Part shown: in pieces, positions 1 through 9,234 of the stretch | How positions within the stretch are numbered: the stretch's first letter is position 1 | How the letters are laid out: each line of letters begins with the position of its first letter | Assembly: GCA_964410965.1 (NCBI GenBank) | Contig: CAYPIY010000004.1 | Span: forward strand, 124,001-188,000 | Direction of reading: 5' to 3' | DNA: 64,000 nucleotides | From: JBBIRG01 sp964410965 | Lineage (GTDB): Bacteria; CLD3; SB21; JBBIRG01 | The notes under the pieces: model-generated | What the model saw: only the letters and a program-made list of their open reading frames with translations | Databases searched by the model: none | Told to the model about the DNA's origin: nothing | Translations under genes and position numbers: made by a program

Positions 1-226
1 AACGCGTATAGAACGGCTGTATATCAAGCACTTTTCCCTTTTTGAGATCTGATCCGGAAAAGTTTCTTTCTCTGAAAAAAAGAAGCGAAACCGAATCTGC
101 CCATTTTGAATCAGCCGAACCGGATTTTGAGACGGCTTCTTCATTAGCCGGCTTTTTTGAACAATTTATGGTGCTGACCGATAAAAGCGCCATAATTACC
201 ACCACAGCTAAGTGCCTTACAGACAT
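1..226 (-). CDS. Putative lipoprotein, 3' end beyond the left edge
   Basis: An open reading frame on the minus strand runs 75 codons without a stop and leaves the window at base 1. Its N-terminus is a good lipoprotein signal: SVRHLAVVV, a hydrophobic stretch, then a Cys at about residue 22 after T-I-N, followed by SKKPANEE. Two in-frame ATGs lie 6 bases apart (232 and 226). The one at 226 is chosen because GAAAGGA then sits at a proper distance, whereas it abuts the ATG at 232. The visible mature part is Ser/Lys-rich and then carries LLFFRERNFSGSDL. I do not recognise the family. A plus-strand frame over the same bases has no ribosome binding site and is taken as its shadow. Confidence 0.6.
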   Translation of the reverse strand, partial: MSVRHLAVVVIMALLSVSTINCSKKPANEEAVSKSGSADSKWADSVSLLFFRERNFSGSDLKKGKVLDIQPFYTR

Positions 227-398
227 CTTCATTCCTTTCACGTTACATTTCAATCAACAAGAATAACATGATTAAATCAAGAAAATTTCAATGATATTCT
301 TTCTTCAGGCCTATACCACAGCACCCTGAAAATTAATCTTGAATTCAGCCGTTGAATTATTCATTTTAACATAAACTTCTAATTACAAGGAACGGATT

Positions 399-1403
399 AT
401 GAAATTTTTCTGGACATTGACAACGGCTTTAATCGTTTTTTCGTTGATGCCCTCCTGCGGTTCAGGTGATAACGGGTCGGGTACATCTTTATCATTTCCG
501 GACGGTATGATCGTGTACCGGTTGCAATCCGGGACAGCTTATTATGCGGTGAATGCGAAAGCGGGCAGCATACCGGTTTCACTGACAAAACGGCTCCATG
601 ATCTGAGCCCCCTTCCGTCAGGCGGAACAGATGAATCTGTTAACGTGTCCCCGAACGGAGAGTGGCTCGTAATCAGCACCGAACGGTTCGGTAACCAGGG
701 ATGGGCCGGGTTATCGGTAGTAAAAAGCGATCTTTCGGAAGGGAGCGCGGTTGAAGACTCGCTGGGTAACCTGTTCCATACGGGCCCCGCGACGATTTCT
801 TCCGACGGAACTCTGATCGTTTACCAGGAATCCGACTCAGGTCTGCAGCATTTATTTGCAATCCGTAAAAAAAGCGGGTTCTGGAGCCTGCCTGTCAAAA
901 TCACCGCCGGTTCGCCCTACCGGAATCACGGACGTCCGAGCCTGTCATACGATGGAACGATGGTTGTTTTTGACTGCAGCATGGATTCCAATGAAATCTA
1001 CGCCCAGAACGGTTCGGATATCGGCATCGTCAATACTGACGGAACAGGATTTGCCGTGAAAGTCACTCACGATGCGATAACAGGCGGAAATCCCCCCAAT
1101 GCACTGCGCCATCCTGCCTTTATTCCGGGCGGAATCGTTTTCGAGGCGGACTGGGAAGGTGAGCAGATCTGGAAACTCGCAGACGGTGAAACCCAGCCTG
1201 AAAAAATTACGGACGATTTTCATAACGACAACTCCCCCTGCACACTGGCCGATGGAAGGATCGTGTCGCTATGGCTCGGCCGGCCGGGCAACCCGGAGGG
1301 ATACCATGAAATCAAGGTGATGTTTTCCGACGGCACAGGTTATGAAATGATTGTAACCGGCAAGGATATCCTCGACGACACCATCGGCTCGGGTGGGATG
1401 TAA
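399..1403 (+). CDS. TolB-like beta-propeller lipoprotein
   Basis: 334 residues, starting 5 bases after AAGGAACGG. Residues 1-20 form a lipoprotein signal (FSLMPSC). The mature part has several PD40/TolB-type blade motifs: NVSPNGEWLVIS, TISSDGTLIVYQE, SLSYDGTMVVFDC, and a PAFIPGGIVFEAD segment, each followed by a strand naming data such as ITDDF. Proteins of this type are periplasmic or outer-membrane anchored propellers; in the Tol system the propeller binds Pal, but no tol genes are here, so that role is not implied. The gene stands alone, with a GYD-domain gene about 100 bases downstream in the same direction. The exact ligand or partner is unknown. Confidence 0.75.
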   Translation: MKFFWTLTTALIVFSLMPSCGSGDNGSGTSLSFPDGMIVYRLQSGTAYYAVNAKAGSIPVSLTKRLHDLSPLPSGGTDESVNVSPNGEWLVISTERFGNQGWAGLSVVKSDLSEGSAVEDSLGNLFHTGPATISSDGTLIVYQESDSGLQHLFAIRKKSGFWSLPVKITAGSPYRNHGRPSLSYDGTMVVFDCSMDSNEIYAQNGSDIGIVNTDGTGFAVKVTHDAITGGNPPNALRHPAFIPGGIVFEADWEGEQIWKLADGETQPEKITDDFHNDNSPCTLADGRIVSLWLGRPGNPEGYHEIKVMFSDGTGYEMIVTGKDILDDTIGSGGM

Positions 1404-1501
1404 CCTCAGGATTCAAGCCGAAAAAACAGTTGCCTTTTCCGGGGCTTTCACGTACCTTGAAGTGAGATTCTTTCAGACATTTCTTATACACGGAGGAAAA
1501 C

Positions 1502-1798
1502 ATGAAAACGTTTATTTTGCTGACCAAGCTCTCGCCGGAAGTCGCAAAGCAGATGAAAGACCGCGCAAAAATAGGACGGGCATGGCTGGACCAGGTAAAA
1601 GAAAAATGTCCAGAAGTTAAATTTCTTTCGCATTACGCTCTGCTCGGGGGATATGATTTCATCGACATCTACGAAGCCCCAGATGAGGAAACTGCCGCGA
1701 AAGTATCCATGATCAGCCTCTCCAACGGCGCTTTCATGGCGGAAAGCCTGATCGCCATTCCTTACAAACGTTTTCTGGAACTGACTGAAAAAATTTAA
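1502..1798 (+). CDS. GYD domain-containing protein
   Basis: 98 residues, preceded by a strong GGAGGAAAAC ribosome binding site. The sequence has the GYD-family layout: FILLTKLSPE at the N-terminus, a basic helix, then LSHYALLGGYDFIDIYEAPDEETAAKVSM with the diagnostic GGYDF motif at about residues 48-52. GYD proteins are small cytoplasmic alpha/beta dimers of the dimeric ferredoxin-like type; no reaction is established for the family. The length is normal for the family and no signal peptide is present. It is probably transcribed on its own, although it is co-directional with the propeller lipoprotein upstream. Confidence 0.85.
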   Translation: MKTFILLTKLSPEVAKQMKDRAKIGRAWLDQVKEKCPEVKFLSHYALLGGYDFIDIYEAPDEETAAKVSMISLSNGAFMAESLIAIPYKRFLELTEKI

Positions 1799-2375
1799 AG
1801 CGGCGACAATACCATACCCGTTTCTTTACCGGCCGTCTCTTTACATGATCCTGCGGTTTTCATGATGAATGGGAAGTTCTGGGATTTAACGTCGATTGTC
1901 TTTCTTGTTTGAACAAATACGATTTCTATCCAATTTATTATCCCGGGACAAACGATGAATATCATGATAAACATGTTTTCTGTTCTGCGGATGATAATAA
2001 TATTTATTCTATATCCTGTAAAATGCCATTTTGCCAGTTTCCACGGTTAACTCATGCTTCAATCCATTGCACCCGTAAGAAAGCCAGGAATAATTACTGT
2101 AATCAATGATGATGACAGAACGAAACGTTTATCTGCAATAATGATTCTTTCTCGGTTCTTTATTCCGGCTGTAAATATTACTGATTTACCTGGTAATCGG
2201 AGTCAGCGTGGCAGAATCCGGTTACTCCCGAAAAGAAATCTTCGTCTCAGAAAAAGGACCTACAGTTACACCCAAACTCGGTTTTTCTTCCACAATCCCA
2301 AATGCAGAGGATTATTAGATAATCGCCTATGGCTAGCCGGACTCAAAAAGCCCGTCCATGAATCAACAGGAGGGT
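1799..2375. other. Gene-poor stretch between the GYD and FISUMP genes
   Basis: About 580 bases without a supportable gene. Short open frames exist, but they lack ribosome binding sites and family resemblance. Stop codons are frequent and the last bases run into a relic of a FISUMP gene, so the stretch is probably decayed coding sequence upstream of that relic. Confidence 0.4.
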
Positions 2376-2399
2376 TCAGTCCGTTTGGTTAAGGATTAA
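2376..2399 (+). pseudogene. Relic of a FISUMP-domain gene, C-terminal tail
   Basis: In one frame the bases encode S-V-R-L-V-K-D then TAA. This is the characteristic end of FISUMP proteins and nearly the same as the end of the intact gene just downstream, which closes with ARLVKD. In the frame shifted by one base, the sequence just upstream reads TGGF, so GGFSVRLVKD is recovered across a frameshift. Nothing further upstream can be aligned by eye. The simplest reading is a decayed tandem copy of the neighbouring gene. The short length keeps confidence modest. Confidence 0.45.
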
Positions 2400-2441
2400 T
2401 TTCGCATTTTCTTATTTAGCAAATTTTCGGGAGGTCGAGCA

Positions 2442-3629
2442 ATGAAAAAATTACTTTTTGCGATTTTCTTGTTGCTTACGGTTAACGGTTGCCAAACCGG
2501 CGATAATACCTTCACCGACCCGCGAGACGGGCAAACTTACCGAACCGTAAAGATCGGCAATCAGGTGTGGATGGCAGAGAATCTCAATTACGATACCGGC
2601 GAGGGCTCGTGGTGCTATGATAACGATTCTTCGAATTGCGAGAAATACGGGCGTTTATATAACTGGGAAACCGCCATGCGCATGGCACCGCCGGGATGGC
2701 ATCTGCCGAGAATAACTGAATTTGAAGCCTTAAAACAAAATTTGATAGGAAATAATCTTGATTTGTTTCAAAAAATAATCCTTAAAGGTGATTCCGGTTT
2801 TGATACGAGGTTTTCAGGATATATATCGGATGATGGAAAATATGAAGGCATGGATGAAGAAACCGGCTTTTGGTCAGGCACAAACTTCAATGAACGGATC
2901 GCTTTTTATTTGGCTGTTTACAGTTCCACAAAAACGGTTTGTATCGAGAAGTATACGAAGACAAGCGCTTTTGCGGTCCGTTTAGTTAAAGATTACATAA
3001 ACCCGGATGAAGATTCGCTGATGAGTGATGATAGTGATTACCAACAAAAGGATGATTTGATAACGGATATCCCTTTCATAAATCCAGTTAGCGGCAAACC
3101 CTATCGAACCGTTAAAATCGGCAGCCAGATATGGATGGCTGAAAATCTGAATTATGAGACTCCCTGTCTGATGGATTATATGCTGGTACCTGAAGCTACA
3201 CAGCAAGACTATGACAGAGAAGATTTTTATTTATCAGGAAGTTGCTGCTATGATTATAATAGTTCGTATTGTAAAATGTACGGAAGGTTATATAGATGGG
3301 AAACGGCGAAAAGACTTGTGCCTCCGGGGTGGCATTTACCGAGTAAAGATGAATATGAAATGTTATTAACTCATTTGAATCCATCCGGCAATAACTTATT
3401 AAAATCAATGATTCGCGGAGGTTCATCAGGATTTAATGTGTTATTTGGCGGTTATATTGACGAATTCAATAATTTTTCATCTGTAAAAACGGGTGCGCGC
3501 TTTTGGTCTTCTACTCCGAATAATATTGGGGGATCATGGTGCCTGGATGTCGACAGCCGTTCAGGAAACGTTAGCCTTAAAAGTTCCAGCAGTTTTTGCG
3601 GCTACAGCGCACGTTTAGTTAAGGATTAA
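2442..3629 (+). CDS. Lipoprotein with two FISUMP domains
   Basis: 395 residues starting after GGGAGG. Residues 1-17 are a lipoprotein signal with Cys17 (TVNGC). Two copies of the Fibrobacter succinogenes major paralogous domain follow, at about residues 24-188 and 211-395. Each opens with FTDPRDG or FINPVSG, then TVKIG(N/S)Q(V/I)WMAENLNY, then a Cys pair around YGRLY.WETA, then PPGWHLP, and ends with an RLVKD tail. The domain is exported and of unknown function; the conserved Cys, Trp and Tyr residues suggest a disulfide-stabilised extracellular fold. A double-domain arrangement beside a relic copy points to local duplication. The second copy carries an insert near residues 240-265. Confidence 0.85.
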   Translation: MKKLLFAIFLLLTVNGCQTGDNTFTDPRDGQTYRTVKIGNQVWMAENLNYDTGEGSWCYDNDSSNCEKYGRLYNWETAMRMAPPGWHLPRITEFEALKQNLIGNNLDLFQKIILKGDSGFDTRFSGYISDDGKYEGMDEETGFWSGTNFNERIAFYLAVYSSTKTVCIEKYTKTSAFAVRLVKDYINPDEDSLMSDDSDYQQKDDLITDIPFINPVSGKPYRTVKIGSQIWMAENLNYETPCLMDYMLVPEATQQDYDREDFYLSGSCCYDYNSSYCKMYGRLYRWETAKRLVPPGWHLPSKDEYEMLLTHLNPSGNNLLKSMIRGGSSGFNVLFGGYIDEFNNFSSVKTGARFWSSTPNNIGGSWCLDVDSRSGNVSLKSSSSFCGYSARLVKD

Positions 3630-3712
3630 ACAAAAGCCATGCATGGATAGTATTAAAACTGGAATTGAATAATACAGCGTTATGATTTACAACTTATCAT
3701 CAGGAAACGTAT

Positions 3713-5527
3713 ATGGAAAAAAGTGATTTCGTTTTATTATTGTTTATAATCGCTTCCGGCATAACGGATTCATGTACTTCCGGTAAAGAGACTTTTACTG
3801 TAGATAATAAAGACCGGCAGTCAACAGCCGATACAAATCATTCCGCGGTCATATCCGTGAAAGCGGATCATTCATCCGATACAGTTTCCCTTAGCATATC
3901 AGGATCCGTTTATTTGATAGAGGAAAACGGCAAATGGGGCTGGCTGGATCATTTGGGCAGAGTGGTTGTTTCGCCGATATATGATTCGATCGGACGATTT
4001 GATTATAAAGGCGCTCCGTTCAGGCTGGGCAGGCTTTGGGGTGTTGTTGACAGGAACGGAAAAATAATACACGAACCCACATTGGATTTTCCAACGGCAC
4101 TAGAGAAAAGCAAAGCGGTAGGACTGATTAACATTAGCAATTATCCGACAAGTGATACGGTCTATTATGATCAATTTGGGGTTGTTAAGAAATCTAAAAA
4201 CGCGTTGCCGGGCAATTACGAATATACCCTCATCGATAAAAACGGCAATCGTATTGGCGACAAAATCTTCTCTTACGTCAGCGGTTTTCATGAAGGCATA
4301 GCCGTCGCCGGTATAAGGACTGACACGGTATTGCAGGGAAAAACGAAATACAGCAAGAAAAAAACCATTCATCGCTCCCGTTACGGATTTATCAATTCAA
4401 AAGGGGAATATATCATAGAACCCGTATTCGATGAGATCGGCCCGTGGCCGTCGGATACTCCAATACTGGTACGGATTGGCGGTATAAAGATTCCCGGGGA
4501 TGAACTCCTGCCGGGAACCTGCACAGATTGCAAGTACGGGTATATAAACAATGAAGGAAAAATCGTTATTCCGGTTATCTATGACCGCGCAGGACGGTTT
4601 GAATTCGGTGTAGCCTGGGTAACAACCGGCTGCAGCACCGGCGCTTGTCCGGAAGGTAAAGTCGGCCTGATTGATACGCTCGGTGCGTATCTCATGCATC
4701 CGGTTTATTCCATCCGCCTGGTCAGCCGTTTCAGGGGAGATTACGCTGTCGTCTGCATCGGTGGACGCACGATCGATAACGAGCATATCGGTGGTAAATG
4801 GGGAATTATAAATAAACGGGGTGAGTGGACCGTGAAGCCTGAATATGACAATATGAAACATCCCTATGGTTATCAGGACAATCTCATCTTGGTTAATAAG
4901 GGATGTACTGATAACCAGTATTCCTGCAAAGACGGGAAATGGGGCGTTCTGCATATATCCGGCAAAGAGATTGTCCCGTGCGTTTATGACGATATCGAAG
5001 TGTTTGATAATGGAATGGCCAGAGTGCGGAACGGAGGTCAGTACGGTGTGATTGATACCAACGGACAGGTTTTAATAAAAACTAAATACGATTATCTGAT
5101 CATACAAAATGATTTGATTGCTGCCAATCGCGGCGGTAAAGAAAAGAATTGCTGTGAATTCAGCAACGGTAAATGGACTCTCATTGATAATAAGGGAAAG
5201 GAATTACTGCCCTGGATTTATGATCAAATCATTCCTTCCGGCAGGGTTGCAGTGATTCAACAGGACAGCGTTTACGGAGTAACCGATCCGCATGGTAAAA
5301 TCATCATTAAACCGGAGTATGAGGAAATAACGGTGTTTGACCGGATTATCCGGGTGAAAAAACTGAACCAATTTGGTTTATGTTCAATGGAAGGCGGTAT
5401 CGTACAAAAAACGATGTATGATAGCATCGATGATTTTAAATTATTTGAACTGACGAAATTCCAAAAAGGCAACGCGTGGGGGTATTTCAATCAAAAAGGG
5501 GAAATTGTTTGGAAATCAGAAGAATAA
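3713..5527 (+). CDS. WG-repeat lipoprotein
   Basis: 604 residues with AGGAAA upstream. A hydrophobic N-terminus ends in SGITDSC, giving a lipoprotein Cys near residue 21. The rest is a long series of WG repeats of about 40-60 residues, recognisable as KWGWLD, LWGVVD, KYGYIN, KVGLID, KWGIIN, KWGVLH, QYGVID, KWTLID, VYGVTD, QFGLCS and AWGYFN, each followed by a strand such as (V/I)VSPIYD or IIKPEYEEI. WG-repeat proteins are surface or periplasmic and are thought to form beta-rich solenoids or propellers; partners are unknown. Several blades carry inserted loops with Cys pairs (TCTDC, TGCSTGAC). It is followed by a second WG-repeat gene. Confidence 0.85.
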   Translation: MEKSDFVLLLFIIASGITDSCTSGKETFTVDNKDRQSTADTNHSAVISVKADHSSDTVSLSISGSVYLIEENGKWGWLDHLGRVVVSPIYDSIGRFDYKGAPFRLGRLWGVVDRNGKIIHEPTLDFPTALEKSKAVGLINISNYPTSDTVYYDQFGVVKKSKNALPGNYEYTLIDKNGNRIGDKIFSYVSGFHEGIAVAGIRTDTVLQGKTKYSKKKTIHRSRYGFINSKGEYIIEPVFDEIGPWPSDTPILVRIGGIKIPGDELLPGTCTDCKYGYINNEGKIVIPVIYDRAGRFEFGVAWVTTGCSTGACPEGKVGLIDTLGAYLMHPVYSIRLVSRFRGDYAVVCIGGRTIDNEHIGGKWGIINKRGEWTVKPEYDNMKHPYGYQDNLILVNKGCTDNQYSCKDGKWGVLHISGKEIVPCVYDDIEVFDNGMARVRNGGQYGVIDTNGQVLIKTKYDYLIIQNDLIAANRGGKEKNCCEFSNGKWTLIDNKGKELLPWIYDQIIPSGRVAVIQQDSVYGVTDPHGKIIIKPEYEEITVFDRIIRVKKLNQFGLCSMEGGIVQKTMYDSIDDFKLFELTKFQKGNAWGYFNQKGEIVWKSEE

Positions 5528-5580
5528 AAAATGTCGACAAGTTTTCAAAATTGCTTTCAAAAAACCTTCAGGAGAATATC

Positions 5581-7122
5581 ATGAAAAGTACTATACTATT
5601 GTCGGTATTAACATTCCTGTTAATTATATTTTGCATAGCCTGCCCGAGGCAAAAAGTATATCTGGAAGTAAAAAACGATCGAGGAACATTTACCAATGAT
5701 TCCGGTCAAGAGGTATTTTATCCTTTGATATGCATGGGAGGACATACTGTCTGGTCTAGATTTTTTTACCCTGTTTACATGCCGGGAGGTCGCTACTGGT
5801 TTTATTCGGGTGGAGTTTTTGATGATAATTATCAAACCATTAAAGACGGAAAATGGGGATTAGTTCGCAAAACTTCGGATAAAAATCAATTCGAGGTTGT
5901 GGTTGAACCGGTTTTCGATTGGTATGGAGAATTTTCCGAAAACCTGGCGGCCATACTGGTAGACGGCAAATGGGGTTTTATTGATACTACCGGTGATTTC
6001 GTTATTCAGCCCAGATTTGAAGACCGGGGTGAGAATCGGCTATCATGGGACAGACTGATCTCAACTTCAGGATTACGCACTGACTGTTTCAATTCCCTAA
6101 TCTGGTTTTATAACTTTGAGAACGGACAGGCATGGGTTTGCGAAAACGGCCTTTGCGGAATCGTCGACACGACCGGTAACTATATTCTTATACCTCAATA
6201 CGAAATGGATATAAACAATTACAATGACAGCTTGACCTGGTTTAAGCAAAACGGCAAATTCGGCATACTAAACCGGACCGGTAAGGTCAGAGTAAGTGCG
6301 GTTCATGATTCAATAGGTCCTTTTAAGCTATTCAGCAATCAATGGATTTGGGTAAAATTCGGAGGCAAATGGGCGCTCATGGATTACCACGGAAAAATGA
6401 TTATCAAACCCCTCTATAGTGATGTTATGCCATATCCCACCCATACCTGGATTTTTAAGGGTACATGCTTTGGGCAGGGAAATATCATAATTGGCCATGA
6501 AGGCCGCTGGGGTTTAATCGATTCATCAGGAACTGTTATCATTGATCCGTTCATTGATTCGGTAGAATTCGGCGGTAAATATAGGCCTTTGAAACAGAAC
6601 GGAAAATGGGGTTACGTGGTTCGCGGAATGTTCAGGGATAACCCTCCTAGTAATTATCTGTCCGGAGAGTCAGAGAAATCCGAATCGGATATTCAATACG
6701 ATGACGCGGTTAATCAACTCCATACCCTAATTCCCGGTGGTATTTCTGAAATTTTGGGTGATTTGGGTAACGGAATAACCGGTATCGGAAGAATAGTATT
6801 CGTCCGATGGTCTGGCAAGATTACTAAAAAGCAAATTGTGTCTGGTTCTATGATTACCGAAATACAAAATGTATTTAATCAGCAGGGAATTGCACTCAAT
6901 TCCTGTTATGCGCGACGGCTCAAGCAGATCCCGACACTGTCCGGAACTCTCATCATCGAAGTAACAATCAACACGGAGGGAAATGCGGAAAAAGTAACCC
7001 TCTCAAAAAACACCGTTGACCATGAAGTGGGAAAATGCGTCAAGAAAAAGATAAGTAACTTTAAGTTTCCGAAATTGAAACAACCCGTGGTGATTAAGCT
7101 TCCGTTAGCTTTTACAAAATAA
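5581..7122 (+). CDS. WG-repeat lipoprotein with C-terminal AgmX/PglI-like domain
   Basis: 513 residues. The start at 5581 is chosen because GGAGAA sits just upstream and the following codons give a lipoprotein signal (LIIFCIACP); a longer frame opens inside the preceding gene. WG repeats are visible as KWGLVR, KWGFID, LCGIVD, KFGILN, KWALMD, RWGLID and KWGYVV up to about residue 350. After a Gly-rich linker (IPGGISEILGDLGNG), residues about 425-513 match the AgmX/PglI (TonB-C-like) domain: SCYARRL near the start, GTLIIEVTINTEGNAEKV in the middle, and a late VGKCVKKKISNFKFP. The two Cys residues in that domain are typical. The combination suggests an envelope protein, perhaps of a gliding or secretion-type complex. 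Confidence 0.8.
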   Translation: MKSTILLSVLTFLLIIFCIACPRQKVYLEVKNDRGTFTNDSGQEVFYPLICMGGHTVWSRFFYPVYMPGGRYWFYSGGVFDDNYQTIKDGKWGLVRKTSDKNQFEVVVEPVFDWYGEFSENLAAILVDGKWGFIDTTGDFVIQPRFEDRGENRLSWDRLISTSGLRTDCFNSLIWFYNFENGQAWVCENGLCGIVDTTGNYILIPQYEMDINNYNDSLTWFKQNGKFGILNRTGKVRVSAVHDSIGPFKLFSNQWIWVKFGGKWALMDYHGKMIIKPLYSDVMPYPTHTWIFKGTCFGQGNIIIGHEGRWGLIDSSGTVIIDPFIDSVEFGGKYRPLKQNGKWGYVVRGMFRDNPPSNYLSGESEKSESDIQYDDAVNQLHTLIPGGISEILGDLGNGITGIGRIVFVRWSGKITKKQIVSGSMITEIQNVFNQQGIALNSCYARRLKQIPTLSGTLIIEVTINTEGNAEKVTLSKNTVDHEVGKCVKKKISNFKFPKLKQPVVIKLPLAFTK

Positions 7123-7156
7123 TAACCATGAAACCCCAAGTATAATAGAGGCCGCC

Positions 7157-9193
7157 ATGCTTCACATTGATATTCACTGGTTCAACCACTGGTTTGTTAA
7201 CGTAATTGCTTTTATGGTTTTTGTATCATGCCGCAGCGGCAGCGGTTCCATAGAGGGAATCATCATCGATGCCTATACGGGAAAACCAATTCAAGGAGCA
7301 GAAATACTCATTAATGGAAAGTCGCAACCGGTACGGACGGATTCATCGGGATATTTTCTGATTAGAAACCTGTCGCCCGATTCGGTTCCCGTTATGTTTA
7401 TAAAATCCGGGTATCAGGCGAAGACCATCATGGGCATTGAGTTCAGGGACTCCGTAAATACCTATCTGGAAACAGACCTGAAGCCCTATGTTGACTGGAT
7501 ATCCTCAGATACTGTGGCGGTAAAAACAATCTCAGTCAACGATCTGTCGATATACTTCACGGATGAAAAGATACAGGGTTCGCCGGATTCCGTTACCGGG
7601 CTATCTTACAGGATAAAAACCATACGATTGAATAAGACTAAAGGCTATAGAGCCGCTATTGCCAATGAAATCGCGATCGACAGAAAAGCCAAGCTGGCAA
7701 AAACAGCAAAAGAACGCGGCGCCTTGCTTTTATTAGGCCGTGTTTTATATGATAACCCCTATAGCTATTGGACAAAGGGAAAGAAAAGCCAGTATCGGGA
7801 AGGCTCTTCGGATTACGCTCTTTTCTTTCCCAGCCCTCATAATGAGAACAGATTCATCCTTGCGAAAGCCGAAAACCGTTCCTCCTTTGACATGGATATT
7901 TTTACCGAAGCCTATCCGATAATCAGGAATTATATCCATGAGTACCGCCTACCTCCCCAAGCCGCCGTACGAACGGAAGAATTTATCAATTATTTTTCTT
8001 ACGACTATCCTCCCCCGGTAAACAGCGATTTCAGCGTCGTGACGATGTCCAAACCCTCCGTGCTGAATAAAAACTTACAACTGATCCGGATCGGCATTCA
8101 GGCGAAAACTTCAGATATCGAAAACCGTCGTCCGACCCAGCTGACTTTTGTGATTAACGTTTCCGGGTCTGTGAAAGCTAACAATCAGTTCGGACTCCTC
8201 AGAAAAAGCTTGCGTTTTCTGACACAGCAGCTTCAGCCGGAGGATAAAGTCAGTTTCTTAATGTATGGTGCAGGCCGAGTGATTTTGCTGGAACATACAA
8301 GTAACAGGGATTCGATCCTTAATGCCGTTCAGAAAATCGAATCCGGAAGCACGTTTGATATCGGGAACTTACTCCGGGAAGGATACGGACAGGTGGTGAA
8401 ATATTTTGACAAAGAAAAGATAAACCGGGTAATACTCTGTACCGACGGAAGTACAAGCGGCGGTTGGACACTGACCGATGAGCTGTCAAAGGATATTGAG
8501 GCATTCCATAAACAGGGTATTACATTAACCATCTGCGGTTTCGGAGCCACTTCCAGACAGATATACGAACTTAGGGAACTGGCAACTTCCGGTGGGTGGA
8601 AATTACACATCATCACCGACTACAATCAGGCGAAACGTATATTTCTGGAACAATTGCACCGCGAACCCTGGTTTGTTGCAAAAGATGTCAGTGCCATTGC
8701 GGAGTTTGATAAAAAGACCGTCAACCGCTACCGGCTGATCGGTTATGAAAAATGGGACCTGCTGGAAGATGAGGAGCTAATGGACTACAGACGCGAAAAT
8801 CAGGGGATCGGACTGGGACATACTATCACGGCCCTATACGAAGTCGAACTCAAGGATGCCGCCGCCGTGGATATCGGCACCATCCAGCTGAAATGGAATT
8901 CTTCCGGAAAGGAAACCGCTTCCGAATTAACCGAATCCATACGGATTAAAAACCCCTCTATACAGGAGGAGGAAGAATTTCAGCTGTTAATGGCGGTTGT
9001 TTTGTTTAACAGAATGCTCCGCGACGGATACCGGACAGGTGATGAAACCATAGATGAAGTTATCAGGATATTAAAAAACATCAGTCCCCGATTCAGGGAA
9101 ACGCATCCGGATTATTCCGATTTCGCCGAGATGGTGTACCGGGCGAAATTGATCGAAAACAGCGCAAACATTATATACGTTACAGGCAAATAA
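7157..9193 (+). CDS. VWA-domain lipoprotein with carboxypeptidase-regulatory-like domain, altered MIDAS
   Basis: 678 residues, AGAGG upstream. The signal ends in FVSC. Residues about 30-110 are a CarboxypepD_reg-like beta-sandwich (GIIIDAYTGKPIQGAEILING). A VWA-N region follows (IRNYIHEYRLPPQAAVRTEEFINYFSYDYPPP), then a VWA domain and the C-terminal region typical of YfbK-type proteins. The first MIDAS motif, normally D-x-S-x-S, reads V-I-N-V-S-G-S here, so the metal-ligating Asp is Asn. The later CTDGS Asp is kept. A paralogue at 40200-42233 has the normal DVSGS. The protein probably faces the periplasm or cell surface; binding partner unknown. Confidence 0.85.
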   Translation: MLHIDIHWFNHWFVNVIAFMVFVSCRSGSGSIEGIIIDAYTGKPIQGAEILINGKSQPVRTDSSGYFLIRNLSPDSVPVMFIKSGYQAKTIMGIEFRDSVNTYLETDLKPYVDWISSDTVAVKTISVNDLSIYFTDEKIQGSPDSVTGLSYRIKTIRLNKTKGYRAAIANEIAIDRKAKLAKTAKERGALLLLGRVLYDNPYSYWTKGKKSQYREGSSDYALFFPSPHNENRFILAKAENRSSFDMDIFTEAYPIIRNYIHEYRLPPQAAVRTEEFINYFSYDYPPPVNSDFSVVTMSKPSVLNKNLQLIRIGIQAKTSDIENRRPTQLTFVINVSGSVKANNQFGLLRKSLRFLTQQLQPEDKVSFLMYGAGRVILLEHTSNRDSILNAVQKIESGSTFDIGNLLREGYGQVVKYFDKEKINRVILCTDGSTSGGWTLTDELSKDIEAFHKQGITLTICGFGATSRQIYELRELATSGGWKLHIITDYNQAKRIFLEQLHREPWFVAKDVSAIAEFDKKTVNRYRLIGYEKWDLLEDEELMDYRRENQGIGLGHTITALYEVELKDAAAVDIGTIQLKWNSSGKETASELTESIRIKNPSIQEEEEFQLLMAVVLFNRMLRDGYRTGDETIDEVIRILKNISPRFRETHPDYSDFAEMVYRAKLIENSANIIYVTGK

Positions 9194-9234
9194 CTTACTT
9201 AAACTGTTTAAAAAAAACGAAAGGAGAACTTATC

